DNA from: Enchytraeus crypticus
Lineage: Eukaryota; Annelida; Clitellata; Enchytraeida; Enchytraeidae
Reading direction: 5' to 3'
Assembly: GCA_905160935.1 (NCBI GenBank)
Contig: CAJHZI010000566.1
Coordinates: forward strand, 555,001-619,000
DNA length: 64,000 nt
A model generated the notes under the pieces. That model did not search any database. It had not been told where the DNA came from and saw nothing but the letters and a program-made list of their open reading frames with translations. Of the stretch, positions 21,114 to 33,494 are shown piece after piece; the stretch's first letter is position 1; every line of letters begins with the position of its first letter. The translations under genes and the position numbers were made by a program.

Positions 21114-22100
21114 CTTTTAAGTTAATTTGACTGATTTATTTTAATTTTTATGAATGACTATTTCATTATGAAGTCATTCCTTTAATAAGTTCGAGAAGCC
21201 GTCTTAATGGCCTACTCTTCTTTGGAGCTAAATATTATTAATGAGACCTTGGCACTATTTCTTTCTCATATGAATATCAGGATGGTTCAAGCCTCCGGTA
21301 GTGATACTGCAAATCTAATATTAAATTGTTGAGTTTTTAAATAATTGATTATTCAGAATTGTTTACTGAAACATCTCAGCTTCCTGGAGGTTTTAATTTT
21401 CTAGATGGTTATGTGGTCTGTGATATTGTTTATTTTACTAATATTTCTAGCATAGTTTAGTAATATTGTTTAATATTTCTACAAAATTTCAACGAATGGA
21501 AAAACTTTAAAAGAAGGTCCATTCCTATCCTGACCCTAGTTAAAATGGGATTTAAGGGAAGAAGATGATGATGATGATGATATTCTAGTAATATTGTAAG
21601 TGAGAGTTGTCTGAACTCTACATTTTGAACGTTAGGTATCTTTCTAACGGTGAATGATAAGGAAGTATTTTTATTCAGCAATCTAGGTAACTAGATTTCG
21701 GTTTGTTGAATATAAAAGTTCAGAATTTTATAAATAAAGGCTGCTGCAGAATCCTGAATATTACTGCAGCCTATTCTTGCCATTTAGCTTAGGCGTTGTT
21801 ATCAACTGGTGTATAATTTAGGAATATTGCAATAATTAAAAAATAAATTTAAAAATACTTTGTGGATATATTGAGCCATGTATAGTGTGAATATTTAGGG
21901 CCTACTTTATTGTATATGAATATTTATTTCTCAGAATGAATCCATTAAAAAACATTTGTTTATAACAGTACTTTTAAGTTTTTATCAATAAATTGCAATA
22001 TCTTTTTAATGAACTATTTTTTAACTTTTTCTATTATAATGAACCATGTTGATAGACTGGGGCTCTTTTTAACAGCTAATTAAGACAGATGGATCAGAAT
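21114..22100 (+). other. Probable FBXW4 3' untranslated/downstream region
   Basis: No gene. AATAAA occurs at 21733-21738, 21842-21847 and 21987-21992; any could be the poly(A) signal. A family C repeat copy sits at about 21478-21580 ('aacgaatggaaaaact', 'cctgaccctagttaaaatgg', GAT tail). Confidence 0.45.
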
Positions 22101-22613
22101 TATGCAATCTAAGTATGGATGTTGTTGTATAATGTTGTTATATATTGTATAATCTAAGTATGGATGTTGTTGTATAATGTTGTTATATATTGTATAATCT
22201 AAGTATGGATGTTGTTGTATAATGTTGTTGTATATTGTATAATCTAAGTATGGATGTTGTTGTATAATGTTGTTGTATATTGTATAATCTAAGTATGGAT
22301 GTTGTTGTATAATGTTGTTGTATATTGTATAATCTAAGTATGGATGTTGTTGTATAATGTTGTTGTATATTGTATAATCTGAGTATGGATGTTGTTGTAT
22401 AATGTTGTTGTATATTGTATAATCTGAGTATGGATGTTGTTGTATAATGTTGTTGTATATTGTATAATCTAAGTATGGATGTTGTTGTATAATGTTGTTG
22501 TATATTGTATAATCTAAGTATGGATGTTGTTGTATAATGTTGTTGTATATTGTATAATCTAAGTATGGATGTTGTTGTATAATGTTGTTGTATATTGTAT
22601 AATCTAAGTATGG
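22101..22613 (+). repeat. 45-bp satellite array, about 11 units
   Basis: Units start at 22113 and every 45 bp to 22608 ('gtatggatgttgttgtataa..'). Units differ by rare single changes such as ATATAT/GTATAT and TAA/TGA. Since 45 is a multiple of three, two minus-strand frames stay open (repeats of HPYLDYTIYNNIIQQ); these are artefacts. Confidence 0.95.
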
Positions 22614-22719
22614 ATGGATGTTGACAAATCCCATGAAGATCAACGAATGTTTTGTTAAGATTTACTGTCCGAGTCCTCATCTCAATGCAACATCAGGGGC
22701 GATTGTTCCAATTAATTTT

Positions 22720-22860
22720 CACATCATCATCATCATCTTCCCTTAAATCCTAGTTTAACTAGTGTCGGGATACGAATAGACCTCCAATACTCTTTGTCCC
22801 ACACCATATCATCAGTCAATTCCCTATTTTTCATGTCCTCCATTCGTTTACATTTTGCAG
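22720..22860 (-). repeat. Dispersed repeat family C
   Basis: Minus-strand copy with (ATC)n at its plus-strand left end, 'agtttaactagtgtcgggat' and 'catatcatcagtcaattccc'. Confidence 0.7.
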
Positions 22861-22861
22861 C

Positions 22862-25393
22862 AATTTTTTCCAATTTATTTTCACAACATTAAATTTATTT
22901 ATTGTTATTAATTTATTGTAAGTTATTCTTATCCCATTGTTTCATATCATTTGAATACTAAATCAGGTTAAGCTGTTTAATATTTCTGCAGTGCAAATCA
23001 AAGCAATGCGGTGATTTAAAAAAACTGCAGTTCTTAATATAAAGTCAAACAAAATCTGAAACACATCTAAAGACTATACATGTACTTACATAAATACAGG
23101 AACTTGCATTATGAAATGAATAGTGATGTAAAAGTTACACTTCTATTTTTTAACGGTATGTTTTAGTAAAAATGACACATAATATTTAACACTGTATAAA
23201 TAGTATGAACCTTTCTAATTGTAAATGATAGAACTTTTAAGATAGTAAAAAAGCTAAAAACGTTGCACCATAGGATATCAGAGAATGGGTGAAAATTTTT
23301 CATGTTGGTATACTTTCTATAAATAAATTACAAATTGGACACAATTTAATAAAATGACAATATTAACTATGACCTTTGAAATTAATATATAAAGCACACA
23401 TAACAAAAACTCCTCCTTGATTATTTAGTTTCTCATTATAAAAAGACGGGCTCTATCCTAATATACGGCAAATACATCAGCTTATCTCAGATATGTAAAT
23501 GCAATAGAGTGCAAATAAATAAGGCACCACGCAAAAGGATAAGTTCCATTCCTTTTAAAAGTCGCGCTAAGGTATAAAAGGTAAATAATATAGAATAGTC
23601 AAAGGTTAATATATAGAATAGTCAAAGTGTAAAAATGAAAACCATAACTCAATTTATAAGAAATATAGATTAAGATCAATGCTGGTAGTTGATCAATATA
23701 TTACTCATCAAATTATCTAATCATATTTCATCACACAATATAATAGACAATGAAAATGACCGTCAATCAAAGGCGATGATCAAATCAGTATGTGGGGATT
23801 CAAATCCTGGACTATTCCGTCACTGATATAGCCTTCGAGAGTTGAAAAACTAACGTTAACATCCGCTTTACAAAAACAAACTGAAGTCGAATTTAAAAAT
23901 AAACAATATAATGTAGCCTATGTAGCGCACATTCTACAAGTTAAACCAGTTGTAGAAAAAAATTATCTTAATATATTAGATTGTTTAGACAACATTCAAA
24001 TATTTAAAAGAAATACCTAAATTTAAATCTGATCCTAAATACACAATAATCAATTAAAATACTATACTTCGTTTGTAATGGTTCTGACATCATCCTTGGA
24101 AGACGAAACGGACGTTAAACCTTTATTACTATTATTATTGTTAAAATTCCAAATAATCCAGTAGATTCAACTCTAGAAAGCTCTTTATTTAAACAATGCA
24201 ATCGATCTTCACAATATAAATAGCACCTCATAATATAAATACCAATAAATACAACGCAGCTCTGGGGATAACTCAAACAAAAAAAATTAAAAAAACAGTA
24301 AATTAATGGTAAAGGGACACAAGATGGCTACAAAATACTCAAAGGGTTATCTTCTCACAGTCCTAATTCAGACAGGGATAGATTGAAAAACACAGCAAAT
24401 AGAAGTAAAATATATACATATACTACAACCAAATGGTTGACACATTACAAAACAAGTGATGATATTTCTTTTAAAATATTTATAAACGGGCATACTTTAT
24501 TTGGAATATGTATATATAATTTTTCGCTTCAAAATATACACGTTAATATTTGTGCCTTTTCAGATTTATTATTTTGGGTCAAACATTTTACAAACTCTTC
24601 TTAAATTTATAGACGGTTAGTAAGTTCTGTACAATTCTATACAAACAAACTACATGGCAGCAACAGTAAAGTGTTTACAATTTAACAAATTTTTATCAAT
24701 AGAGCAGTATATTAATATCCCTGAAAGACAAGATTGATTTGAACAATATTATTCATACAACAGCAAAATCCAGTGTATAGCACAACAAAATTTCTTTTGA
24801 AAAACTCGGCAAACTCTGACTCTATGGGGATAGAAGAAAATGGTGCATGATTAATTTTTGAAACAGTATAAATGGGAGGTGATATGACCGAATGGTTAGT
24901 GTAGTTGAATCAGAAGAATGTGACCTTGGTCAAAATCGCCTGCAAGTGTTCAACAAATCTCCTAGCACTTAGGGATGGTTAATCATGTATCCGAGCTAGC
25001 TACCACCATCACCGATATTCGATCGCGGACCAGTATGTGCGGGTTCAAATCCTGGGTTCGCCTGTCACTGACATCGCTTTCAAGTGAAGTTAACATTATC
25101 TTTACCAGCTTTTTATCAATTGGTGCCAAATTAACGTTAAATTTGATATTATTTGAAATATAGTATATCATGACATAATACAATGGAAAGGTAACAGACA
25201 CAATAGGAACATGTAAAGGAGTTTTTTAGACAGGTCACCGTGCTAGTCATTGCTATGAAAAAGGTTGTTTCAAGCGAAAAACAATAAAACCAAAGCAAAA
25301 TAGGTTAATGCCACAATTCCAATACTACCAATTCATACTAGTAACAAGGGGTTTAAGAGAATCTTCTAAATAGGTTAGACTTTAATCACTGCC
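22862..25393. other. Intergenic region with SINE fragments
   Basis: AT-rich with no gene recognised. A SINE B fragment is at 23785-23875 (plus), a repeat family D end at 24073-24145 (plus, 'gaaacggacgttaaaccttt' plus ATT tail), and a fuller SINE B at 24985-25115. The 3' untranslated region of the costars gene probably occupies part of 25200-25393. Confidence 0.5.
24985..25115 (+). mobile_element. tRNA-derived SINE, family B
   Basis: 'gagctagctaccaccatcac' start, B box GGGTTCAAATCC, 'cactgacatcgctttcaagt', 'gttaacattatctttaccag' end. Confidence 0.75.
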
Positions 25394-27373
25394 CTATTTC
25401 TTAGCACTATGATGACGTAACTCCTCTTTTCCCTGGCTGATTTCTTGTTGCAGTTCTTCAGGAAACTTTACGAGACGTATCGTAACATGATCATCTCGTC
25501 TCTGGAACAGCATCTCACCTTCAAATTCCACCAGACCTTGCTTGCGCGCCCTCATCAGCATGCCTACCAGCTGAAAAGTTTAAACCACTATACAATTCAA
25601 TTCGAAATCATAAACATAAACAAAAATGAAAAAATAAGAAATAAATAACAGCGAGCAACCTGCATTTCATAGTTCACGTAAACATAAACGTTCAAATCAT
25701 GGTTAGAGTAATAGACTATGAATCCCGTTGTAATAACATAATACCACGATATTGGAATTTTAATTATATGGTCACTTCATATATTTAATTTAATCTAATC
25801 TATTTCACACTGCCAATGCTATCAAAATTAAAAGGGCTCCAGTGCACTTAACAACACGAAATTTGATATAGTGAAAAGCACAAAACATTTATAAACGCTG
25901 TTCGATTGAGCCATCCCCTTACAAATAAAATAGCTTTTTAATATTTTGTGAACTGATATATAATAAAATGGCCTATAGATTTAAATGAATGCCGGACAAA
26001 ACCCCCAGGAAAAACCCACCCTAGGAAAAAACCTCTCCAGACAAACCCTCCCCCTACAACTAAGGGATTAACATAATTAATTAACTAGTTAATAATTAAA
26101 TTAATGAATTAATTGGTTAAATAATAAATATATTACTATATTAATTAATATATATATATATATTTATATATATTAATACAGTCATTAATAAATAAATAAA
26201 GAAATTCATTAATTCGTTCTTCTGTGTATCTCGATATAGAGCATGAAACGTCTCAAGATTTCTCCATAGCTCTACTGCATCTGTGATGCCGCAGCTGTCC
26301 TACAGAATGCACAGAATCCAAAGCTACCGCTGTTGGTTTCAGCCATTGCGATTGTTCTTCATCATTTCTATTTTCCCTACAAATTGTCATTATGATGGGC
26401 CATAACTTGTTTTATGTTCTACTGCAATTAAAGTTTCTGATTTTAAAAATGATTTAAATCAATTTAAATCGGTCTAATTAAATCGGCCGATTTAAGTCAT
26501 CTCAACCCTGATTTGAAGCTCTATCTATAGAGAAATTATGAGATACTAATCTTTCATGTGATATTCGTTTTAAAAGTAAACGCAATTCTTAGTGCATTTT
26601 CATAGTAAGCATTTACATAAAAGAGCTAAGCAACTGTAACGATATAGTGTAAAAAATAATGGAGAAATGGATTTTTAATTAAATAGTAACATTTACCTAT
26701 ATATGCATAAATTTTGTTGTCTGTAGGCTGCTTATAGTGTAGCAGATTAATGAACATTTTCCTCTGATATAATTCTAGTATCACGGAAAACTGCCAAAGT
26801 CAGTGTTTATATCATAATGATTACAATTGTAGCACTTAAGTGAAGTACATGTAATATTTGCATATGTGTATTGAGCACGTGACACCAATTAGAATTGAAT
26901 TGAACAATTGAACAAATGAAAACAATTGAAACTATAAACCATACAGCTAAAACATCTATAAATACCTTATTCGATATCCTGGTATAGAACTCAAACAGAG
27001 GTCCAAATGTTACAGTGCAGGTCCCGTCAGGTTGCTTAGAACCAATCTGCTGGATTATATCGCAAAGTTCAACGATCTCTGAGCTGACATGGACTCCAGC
27101 CTGCTTTCCCCTATACTCAGTCCTGGAACCAGCCACTGGACATCCATAGTTAGGATCATCAGCGTGGACACCGAGATCCTGGTAGTGTCTTCCACGAAAG
27201 TTCAGTCTCTGAGGTGATGATTCTGAATGAGCCTGTGATGATGCTGGATGATTTTGAAATAATTTGTTTTTAGTAGAAAACCGAACATTAGAATTACTAC
27301 TTTCTTCAGAGGTTACGCTACTGGAATCCTGTCTAATGTTAGAGAAAGCCTTGGGTTTTTGTGTATCCATCAT
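25394..27373 (-). CDS. Costars-domain protein, ABRA-like (actin-binding Rho-activating family)
   Basis: Two exons on the minus strand: 27373-26966 (start ATG at 27373, 136 codons) and 25570-25394 (58 codons plus TAG), total 194 aa. The intron is GT-AG, phase 0, 1395 bp. The C-terminal half is a costars domain: NYGCPVAGSRTEYRGKQAG, then LCDIIQQIG, TVTFGPLFEFYTRISNK across the junction into LVGMLMRARKQGLVEFEGEM and LFQRRDDHVTI. This is the domain of ABRA/STARS and ABRACL, which bind actin or affect actin dynamics and, for STARS, SRF signalling. The N-terminal 70 residues are Ser/Asn-rich with no recognised domain. The protein is much longer than ABRACL (about 81 aa) and shorter than vertebrate ABRA, so it fits an invertebrate ABRA-like form. 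A second ATG directly follows the first and could be used instead. Function is inferred from the family. Confidence 0.88.
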
Positions 27374-27539
27374 GTTGACAAGTTACATGATTATAATATA
27401 ATCCTGGTAAGTCAAATTTCCTATAGAAAAAATTTCGAGTTATAAAAAATGTCCTAGACAAAAAATGTATGCAATGCAATGTTATAGCAACTTTTATTAC
27501 AATATAATCTAAAGCAATACAGCTGCATGCATTGCAGAT

Positions 27540-27660
27540 CTAAATTTTGAACCTTCTTTTTGCTCATCGATTTGGATTTGTATCAGTAGTGCCTGATGTT
27601 GTCATGGACGACAATAGCACTCCAATTGTAGCCGTTGTTACTGTTATTATGTTATAATAT
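27540..27660 (+). repeat. Dispersed repeat family F
   Basis: 'aaccttctttttgctcatcg', 'gtgcctgatgttgtcatgga' and 'tagcactccaattgtag' match 10860-11000 and 30865-31015. Confidence 0.65.
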
Positions 27661-27667
27661 GTTGTTA

Positions 27668-27772
27668 GAATGTCTTCATAGCCTAGGGGTAACGTCATGA
27701 AGTTTTAAAATGACAGATCCTGAGGTTGGTATTAAAAAGTGATAGATACAACATAATTGATCATTTCACTTC
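27668..27772 (+). mobile_element. Internally deleted SINE A
   Basis: 'gaatgtcttcatagcctagg', 'cgtcatgaagttttaaaatg', 'acagatcctgaggt' then a jump to 'ggtattaaaaagtgatagat' and 'tgatcatttcact'. The B box region is missing. Confidence 0.7.
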
Positions 27773-27779
27773 TTCTTTT

Positions 27780-28260
27780 CTCTGTTTAACGTCACTTTGT
27801 GGACACCAGAGCAGCCTCTTTTACCCACTGTCTCCACTGACACCAGTCCTGGGCAAGATCATAGACATCACTCTGTGCTAGGTTATATTTAGTGTCTACT
27901 TGTACTATTTCTTTATTATATTGTTTAATTAAAGTATATTTATTTCCCATTCCTAATTTCATTTTAATATTTGTTATTCTATAATTTAGAGCTTTTCTTA
28001 CTGGAATATTTTTATCCAATCTTAGCATATGTCCTATCCAACTGAGTCTTTTGAATTTTATTAATTCACTCCATGAATTTTCTTGTGTTCTGTCATATAG
28101 GTCCGTATTGCTAATTATGCGTGGATATTTTATATTTAATATGGTTCTCAATAGTTTTCTTTGGAATATATCTATATTACTTTCCATTCTTTTAGTTATT
28201 GTCGATAATTCACTATTATATAAAAAGATTGATAAATGTATTAAGAAATAGGAAGAAGAG
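27780..28260 (-). pseudogene. LINE fragment, C-terminal end of a reverse-transcriptase polyprotein
   Basis: The open minus-strand frame contains FQRKLLRTILNIKYPRI, LYDRTQENSW, RLSWIGHMLRL and a C-terminal DLAQDWCQWRQW, the tail typical of non-LTR retrotransposon polyproteins. No catalytic RT region is attached, so it is a 5'-truncated dead copy. It abuts another LINE end in the opposite direction at about 28250. Confidence 0.75.
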
Positions 28261-28500
28261 TTGGATAGGACACATTCTAAGAGGGGAAGGTCCATTAAAA
28301 GAGGTCATAGAAGGTAGAATGGAAGGAAAAAGAGGCAGGGGCAGGCCGAGATTAGGTATGTTAGGTTAGATGATTTAAAGACCCACTCATATGTGGAAAT
28401 GAAGAGGAAGGCAAAAGACAGAGAAGAGTGGAGGCATTATATACCATGGACCTGCCAGTAGGCAGTGCACTAAGAAAGAGAGATATATGGAAAGATAGGT
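28248..28500 (+). pseudogene. LINE 3' end, plus orientation, with family E end
   Basis: In broken frames the text reads the common LINE tail (WIGHILRGEGPLKEV, EGRMEGKRGRGRPR, EEWRHYIPWTC). It has frame breaks, so it is dead. It ends in 'ccatggacctgccagtaggc' and 'agtgcactaagaaagagaga', which shows that repeat family E ends are 3' ends of this LINE group. Confidence 0.7.
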
Positions 28501-28540
28501 TTGATATATATATTAAATATTTTAATTGTTATTTTCAAGC

Positions 28541-30437
28541 TTAACCCATTAATGCCTACAATCCCATATATGGGACGCTAGCTAAACCTATGCGAAAAAT
28601 AATCAATTCAATTGCTTTTGTCAAAACGATTATACAGCAATGTTGTAGGATATTATTAAAGACATTTAATCAATAAATAACGAAACAATACGTTTCCTCG
28701 CTCCAGTTCTCAGGCACAAATTCTCCATCTTGTTCTCATTTTACAAACAACGACGTTCACACATTAAAAAAGCTAAGATGCATTATTTGGAAACCTAATC
28801 CTAAAATATTTTTTGCTGATAGCGATACTCCTAGATGCCCTTAGAAATGTGTTAATTATCAAAATATGGTTGGTTTAAATTTTCCATAAAAATTTGTTAC
28901 ACTTTCGTGCATCCCATATATGGGATTGTAGGCATGAATACACACGGTTTGACATATCATTGTAACATGATAAAATTCTGTTACTATCTTCTAGATTTCC
29001 AAACTTTTTCAGTATATGCCACTATATCACTCAGAAATAGTATTTTTTACTTTTTTTCTAAATTATTGTCAAGCTGTAAATTGTCTGTTCAATGAGGTAG
29101 GCCTATCTGCCGTGTATTAGTGCATTACAGCACGGGTACATGCAGTATAAATGTGATAGCAGAACTTCCACCACTGATGATATACCAACTCTACTATGAC
29201 AACCTGCTTACCCCTCTAAAGCTTATAATTGAACTCTCTACAACAGGTAGTAGATATTGTAGTGGAATTGGTGCAACAGGAACCATCCGTGTAAGCCACG
29301 CATACAAATATCCCCTGACCAACCTCAAAAATAGGAAAGAACATGGGTGTTTTGAAAGTCTTTAGGATGAGAAGTCAAACATTTTGTTGTTCGTTGAACT
29401 GATAGTTCTGCTTTCACAGATTTTCACCTCGAATTGCCATGGTGTAGGCCTACTTGCTATTCGACTTGGAAATATCAAGCGTTATTCTAGAGTGAAAGGG
29501 CGTGTGTTTGAGGTGCAGCAAACATACTTGTGCTTGTCTTACTCGCGTGAAATGAGAGGTAAGGACCAAATTGATCAAAATTTATCTGCCTATACACTGC
29601 ATAGTGCATACCATGTAATAAATGATGATGGTCACTCTTCACATAAATGTCGATCGTATGTCGCCAAGCAGAATGCACGACTCTCCATAGAAAGTCACCA
29701 GAAATACTAAGAAAACCATTGGAATTGCTGCAATTTTGGTGAAATGTATACCAAGTGTATTTGATACGATACACATTTCGTTGAAGCTAGGGCAGACCAC
29801 TGTGTATCAAGTCTCTGTAGATCGCCGTGTTCTTGCTGATGTACATTTTGATCATCAAGATCATTACACAGACCACAGCAAAACATAGCTGTATAGTGAG
29901 AGCTGTAGAGGAAAGTCTAAATACATATGCTTGAAGAGCAACCTATGCATGTAGGCCTACAGTAAGTGTATTGCAAACTAATACACCTTATACACTGTAA
30001 AATTTGATACTAATAACAAGTCTGAGTTATTTTGGACTGATAGGACTAGCTAAAGTTAGTGCCAAAAATAGTGCATGTGATTTTTGGTCGTGTTGAGCAG
30101 AGCTAGGCACCTTACCGGATTGTTGTAGCACATATTACCCGTAAAAATTATTTAAATATGTGCCAGACTCTTAATTCTTAGATTCCTATACTGATTTGAT
30201 GTCTCAGATACAATGATATGCTGTATGATGAACAATTAACACATCACAAGCGATGGTTGAAAATACGCGTGCATTCGTGCCTATGATCCCATATATGGGA
30301 CGCATATATTATTAAAGATATTTTTCACAAAAGTGAAAAAAATCCGGAAATACCACCTGATCCCATTATTGTGACCCTAAAGACTTGTCACCAACAAAAA
30401 TTATGAAGCAAAGAAAAGTTGGGCATTAAAGGGTTAA
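28541..30437 (+). mobile_element. piggyBac-type transposon, decayed, flanked by TTAA
   Basis: TTAA at 28541-28544 and 30434-30437 flank an element whose left end is CCCATTAATGCC and right end, reverse complemented, CCCTTTAATGCCC. The size of about 1.89 kb and the TTAA target are piggyBac hallmarks. The palindrome ATCCCATATATGGGA occurs near both ends (28561 and 30286) and a third time, inverted with its neighbouring 'ttgtaggcat', at 28911. A transposase remnant lies inside (29120-29710). Confidence 0.85.
29120..29710 (+). pseudogene. piggyBac transposase remnant
   Basis: One frame, interrupted by a TAG at 29363-29365, carries piggyBac signatures in order: YYDNLLTPLKLI (the DN-W/Y-F-T region with a conserved Asp), GIGATGTIR, then NIKRYSRVKGRVFEV and a degenerate YSREMRGKDQIDQNLSAY (the GGVD..DQ region). 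The N-terminal half is unrecognisable. Inactive by stop codon and loss of the 5' half. Confidence 0.8.
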
Positions 30438-30864
30438 TTTTTTATTTCTTAGTTTAGATTTATATTTATTAAATGCCATCATTGATAGTTTTTTCCTTTG
30501 ATTTAAATATTTTTCTGTTTCTACCATACTAACTAAGTATTCAGTATTTTACCATTGCATATCATCTATTGTGTTTGGTATAATTATTTTTCCCGTTTAA
30601 TCTTTATTTATCGGTAAATCTCTCCTTTTTAATCTATTTTCCTACATATTCTATTAGTTCATCAGATTTGTTATTTCCAAAAATAATCCATCCCATATCA
30701 TCAGCAAACTGCTGATCTATTGTTTCTATATTTATTTTCTCATTTTTTTGTTTTTATTCCAATATGTATGATCTTGTATTTTTACTGGTATATTATTATC
30801 TTCTTTTGCATTTAAAGCTATAGCTAGATAGATCATTGCACTATAATGAGTGTTTACTTTATAA

Positions 30865-31015
30865 AAGTATTTTGGACGGCTCTTCAGGATTTTGGAATTT
30901 GCACCGATTTCGGACCTTCTTTTTGCTCGCCGGCTTGAGTTTGTCTCAATAGTGCTCGATGTTGTCATTGATGACTGTAGCACTCTAGCTGTTGCTATTA
31001 TTATTATTTATTATT
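30865..31015 (+). repeat. Dispersed repeat family F
   Basis: 'ggattttggaatttgcaccg', 'tttgctcgccggcttgagtt', 'gtgctcgatgttgtcattga', then an (ATT)n tail. Confidence 0.7.
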
Positions 31016-31325
31016 ATTAATTAAATTATTAAAGCTAATCAGCTGATCTTTATTTACTTTGTTTGATCTTCTTTGGAGTTCTTGGGTACGTCCTCCCTGG
31101 GTTGCCACCTCGAGATATTAGAATAATTTGAATTGGGACTCCCGTCACTTCGATCCTAAGGTACGTTAAGTACTTTTAGGACTTATTAGAGATTTAGCTG
31201 AAGTTTGAACTTTGAAAGTTTCTGAGTCAATCAGTTGTGAGGTCAGAACTTGTATAGTCTCTATATTGACTTAGAAAGTTGTCGAGTTCATCAATATTGT
31301 TGAGATGGGAATTTTATGAATTTCC

Positions 31326-31520
31326 AGAGTTCGGGTTCGGTTCGGTTCGTTGAAAATGAAAGTTCGGTTCGGTTCGGGTTCGGTTAGCAGTTGACAATTT
31401 GAGAGTTCGGTTCGATTCGGTTAGTGGAAAATGAAAGTTCGGTTCGGTTAGGGTTCGGTTCTAACAAGGGTTCGGGTTCGGTTCGGGTTCGGTTTGCTTT
31501 CCAACTCGCAAGAGTTCGAA
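31326..31520 (+). repeat. GGTTC / TTCGGG pentamer-hexamer array
   Basis: Irregular runs of GGTTC and GGGTTC (for example 'ttcgggttcggttcggttcg') interspersed with 'gaaaatgaaag' segments. The minus strand stays open with Pro/Asn/Arg/Glu repeats; no gene inferred. Confidence 0.85.
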
Positions 31521-31529
31521 TCGAGTTCG

Positions 31530-32115
31530 AAATGGTTTGGTTTGGATAATGTTGCGATTGTTTAACTTTACTTATAATAATCATGGTTATGACCAACATG
31601 TTTAAAATGGTTTATGGTAAATATGCTTAAAATTCATTAAGTCATAATAGCTGCCACATTTTTTCATCTGTGTCAGAACATAGAATTCGATCAGTAGTCA
31701 AACTGCCTTGTGAAAATTGAGCTCAGTAGGCCTATCTAACACAATCTCAGTGTATACAAAGGATTAGGACTCAAATACTTCAATCATAATCTCTGTCTCT
31801 CCGAGACATTCAATCATAATCCAAAACCGTCATCACGTCAAAAACGTACATCGTGAGCATACGTGCATACTCGGTCATTATGAGTGCTTATTTTCTTATG
31901 TGTCACTTCTTGGACATAGTTCTATATGCTGTATAATCGCATGTTTGTTTGTATAGTATAATAAAACGCATATTAATCAAAACTTGCCTATTCTAACTTG
32001 CTCGTGAAAGCAGCCGGATATAAGTAAATATAGTATAATATACGAGGTAAACATACATTTAGTATATATACTATATGTAGGTCCTATATATAGTAGACTA
32101 TATGTACATATACTG

Positions 32116-32186
<71 letters not shown>

Positions 32187-32680
32187 GTCACGAATTCTCT
32201 TTTAATTAGTCGTGACAGATTTAACGCACATTTCCTTGACTATTGGTGTAAGAGCTAACGAATCTCTTGATCCAAACTAGATACGAACACTAATAAGAGT
32301 CTGATCACGAGAATATTATTTTTGATACTCTAATGAGAGCAATTATTCAATCAATAGGCCTGTATGCAAATTATACGAGATTGAAATTGCCAAGAGCTGT
32401 GAAAGATTGTAAAATTATTTAACTGCCATTCATGTGCATATAATCTGATCACAAAATATAACTTAATTAGAAATAGTAGCATGGTTTTATTAGTGGGCGT
32501 TCTTGTTTACCTAACTTAACTTAACATAATTATACTGGTTAAGGAAGTCTCAAAGACTTGTAACACCAGTCTTTTCGTCGTAATTTCATACCTCTATACA
32601 TAGAGACCGTAAAGGAAAAAAGATACAAACCTTGACAGGTTGATAGGCTTCAAACGAAGAACGTAAGAAAAAACTAAAAA
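31530..32680. other. AT-rich intergenic DNA with (TA)n
   Basis: A pure (TA)n run covers 32121-32180. Nothing else recognised. Confidence 0.6.
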
Positions 32681-32918
32681 TTCACCAACAAACCACACAC
32701 ACACACACATAACCAGCTCATGTATAAACTTACACACAGGTATACAACTATGCACAAATACACATACATACATGTATATGCACCAATGCATGTTTACATA
32801 CTTGTTCATGCATACACACCCACACACGCATTTGCACATATACACATACATAAATACATAGAAACACTCAAATACTTACATGTATATACATATACATACA
32901 TACATACATACCCCACAT

Positions 32919-32969
<51 letters not shown>

Positions 32970-33420
32970 TACACACATAAATATGCACACATATACATAC
33001 AAATATATACATATACATGCACGAACATATACACATACACACACACATATACATATAGATACACACATACATATACATATGTACATACATACACATGTAC
33101 ACACATATATATACATATACACACACATATATACACATACACATATACATATATACATACACATACATATATACACACATACACAATTACACATACACCT
33201 ACATATATACACATAGAATACACTCACTTGTACATACACACATCGACCTTACAGACAAAAATATACAAGCATGCATATAACTACATACTAGGCATATCAA
33301 CAATTTGCAAAAAATAGTCATACATTACCATACATACACGCTTATATGCACAAACATACAAAGACATACACAACTGCATACACTTGCCCACACCTACATA
33401 CACATACAAGCCACCCACAC
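32681..33420. repeat. (CA)n/(TACA)n low-complexity tract with (TA)n core
   Basis: Almost continuous ACAC/ATACAT units with a (TA)n run near 32923-32965. It produces overlapping open frames on both strands composed only of Tyr/Ile/His/Thr or Cys/Val/Tyr/Met; none is a gene. Confidence 0.95.
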
Positions 33421-33494
33421 TCGGGAATACCTAGAACCAAATACCCTCATGTGGTGTGCAACTAACCAGCCTATCTACACAAAACAAACAAACC

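Noticed and set aside
22080..22680. Two minus-strand open frames of 165 and 187 codons
   Set aside because: Artefact of a 45-bp repeat whose length is divisible by three.
27792..28295. 167-codon minus-strand frame as a host gene
   Set aside because: It is a LINE polyprotein C-terminus.
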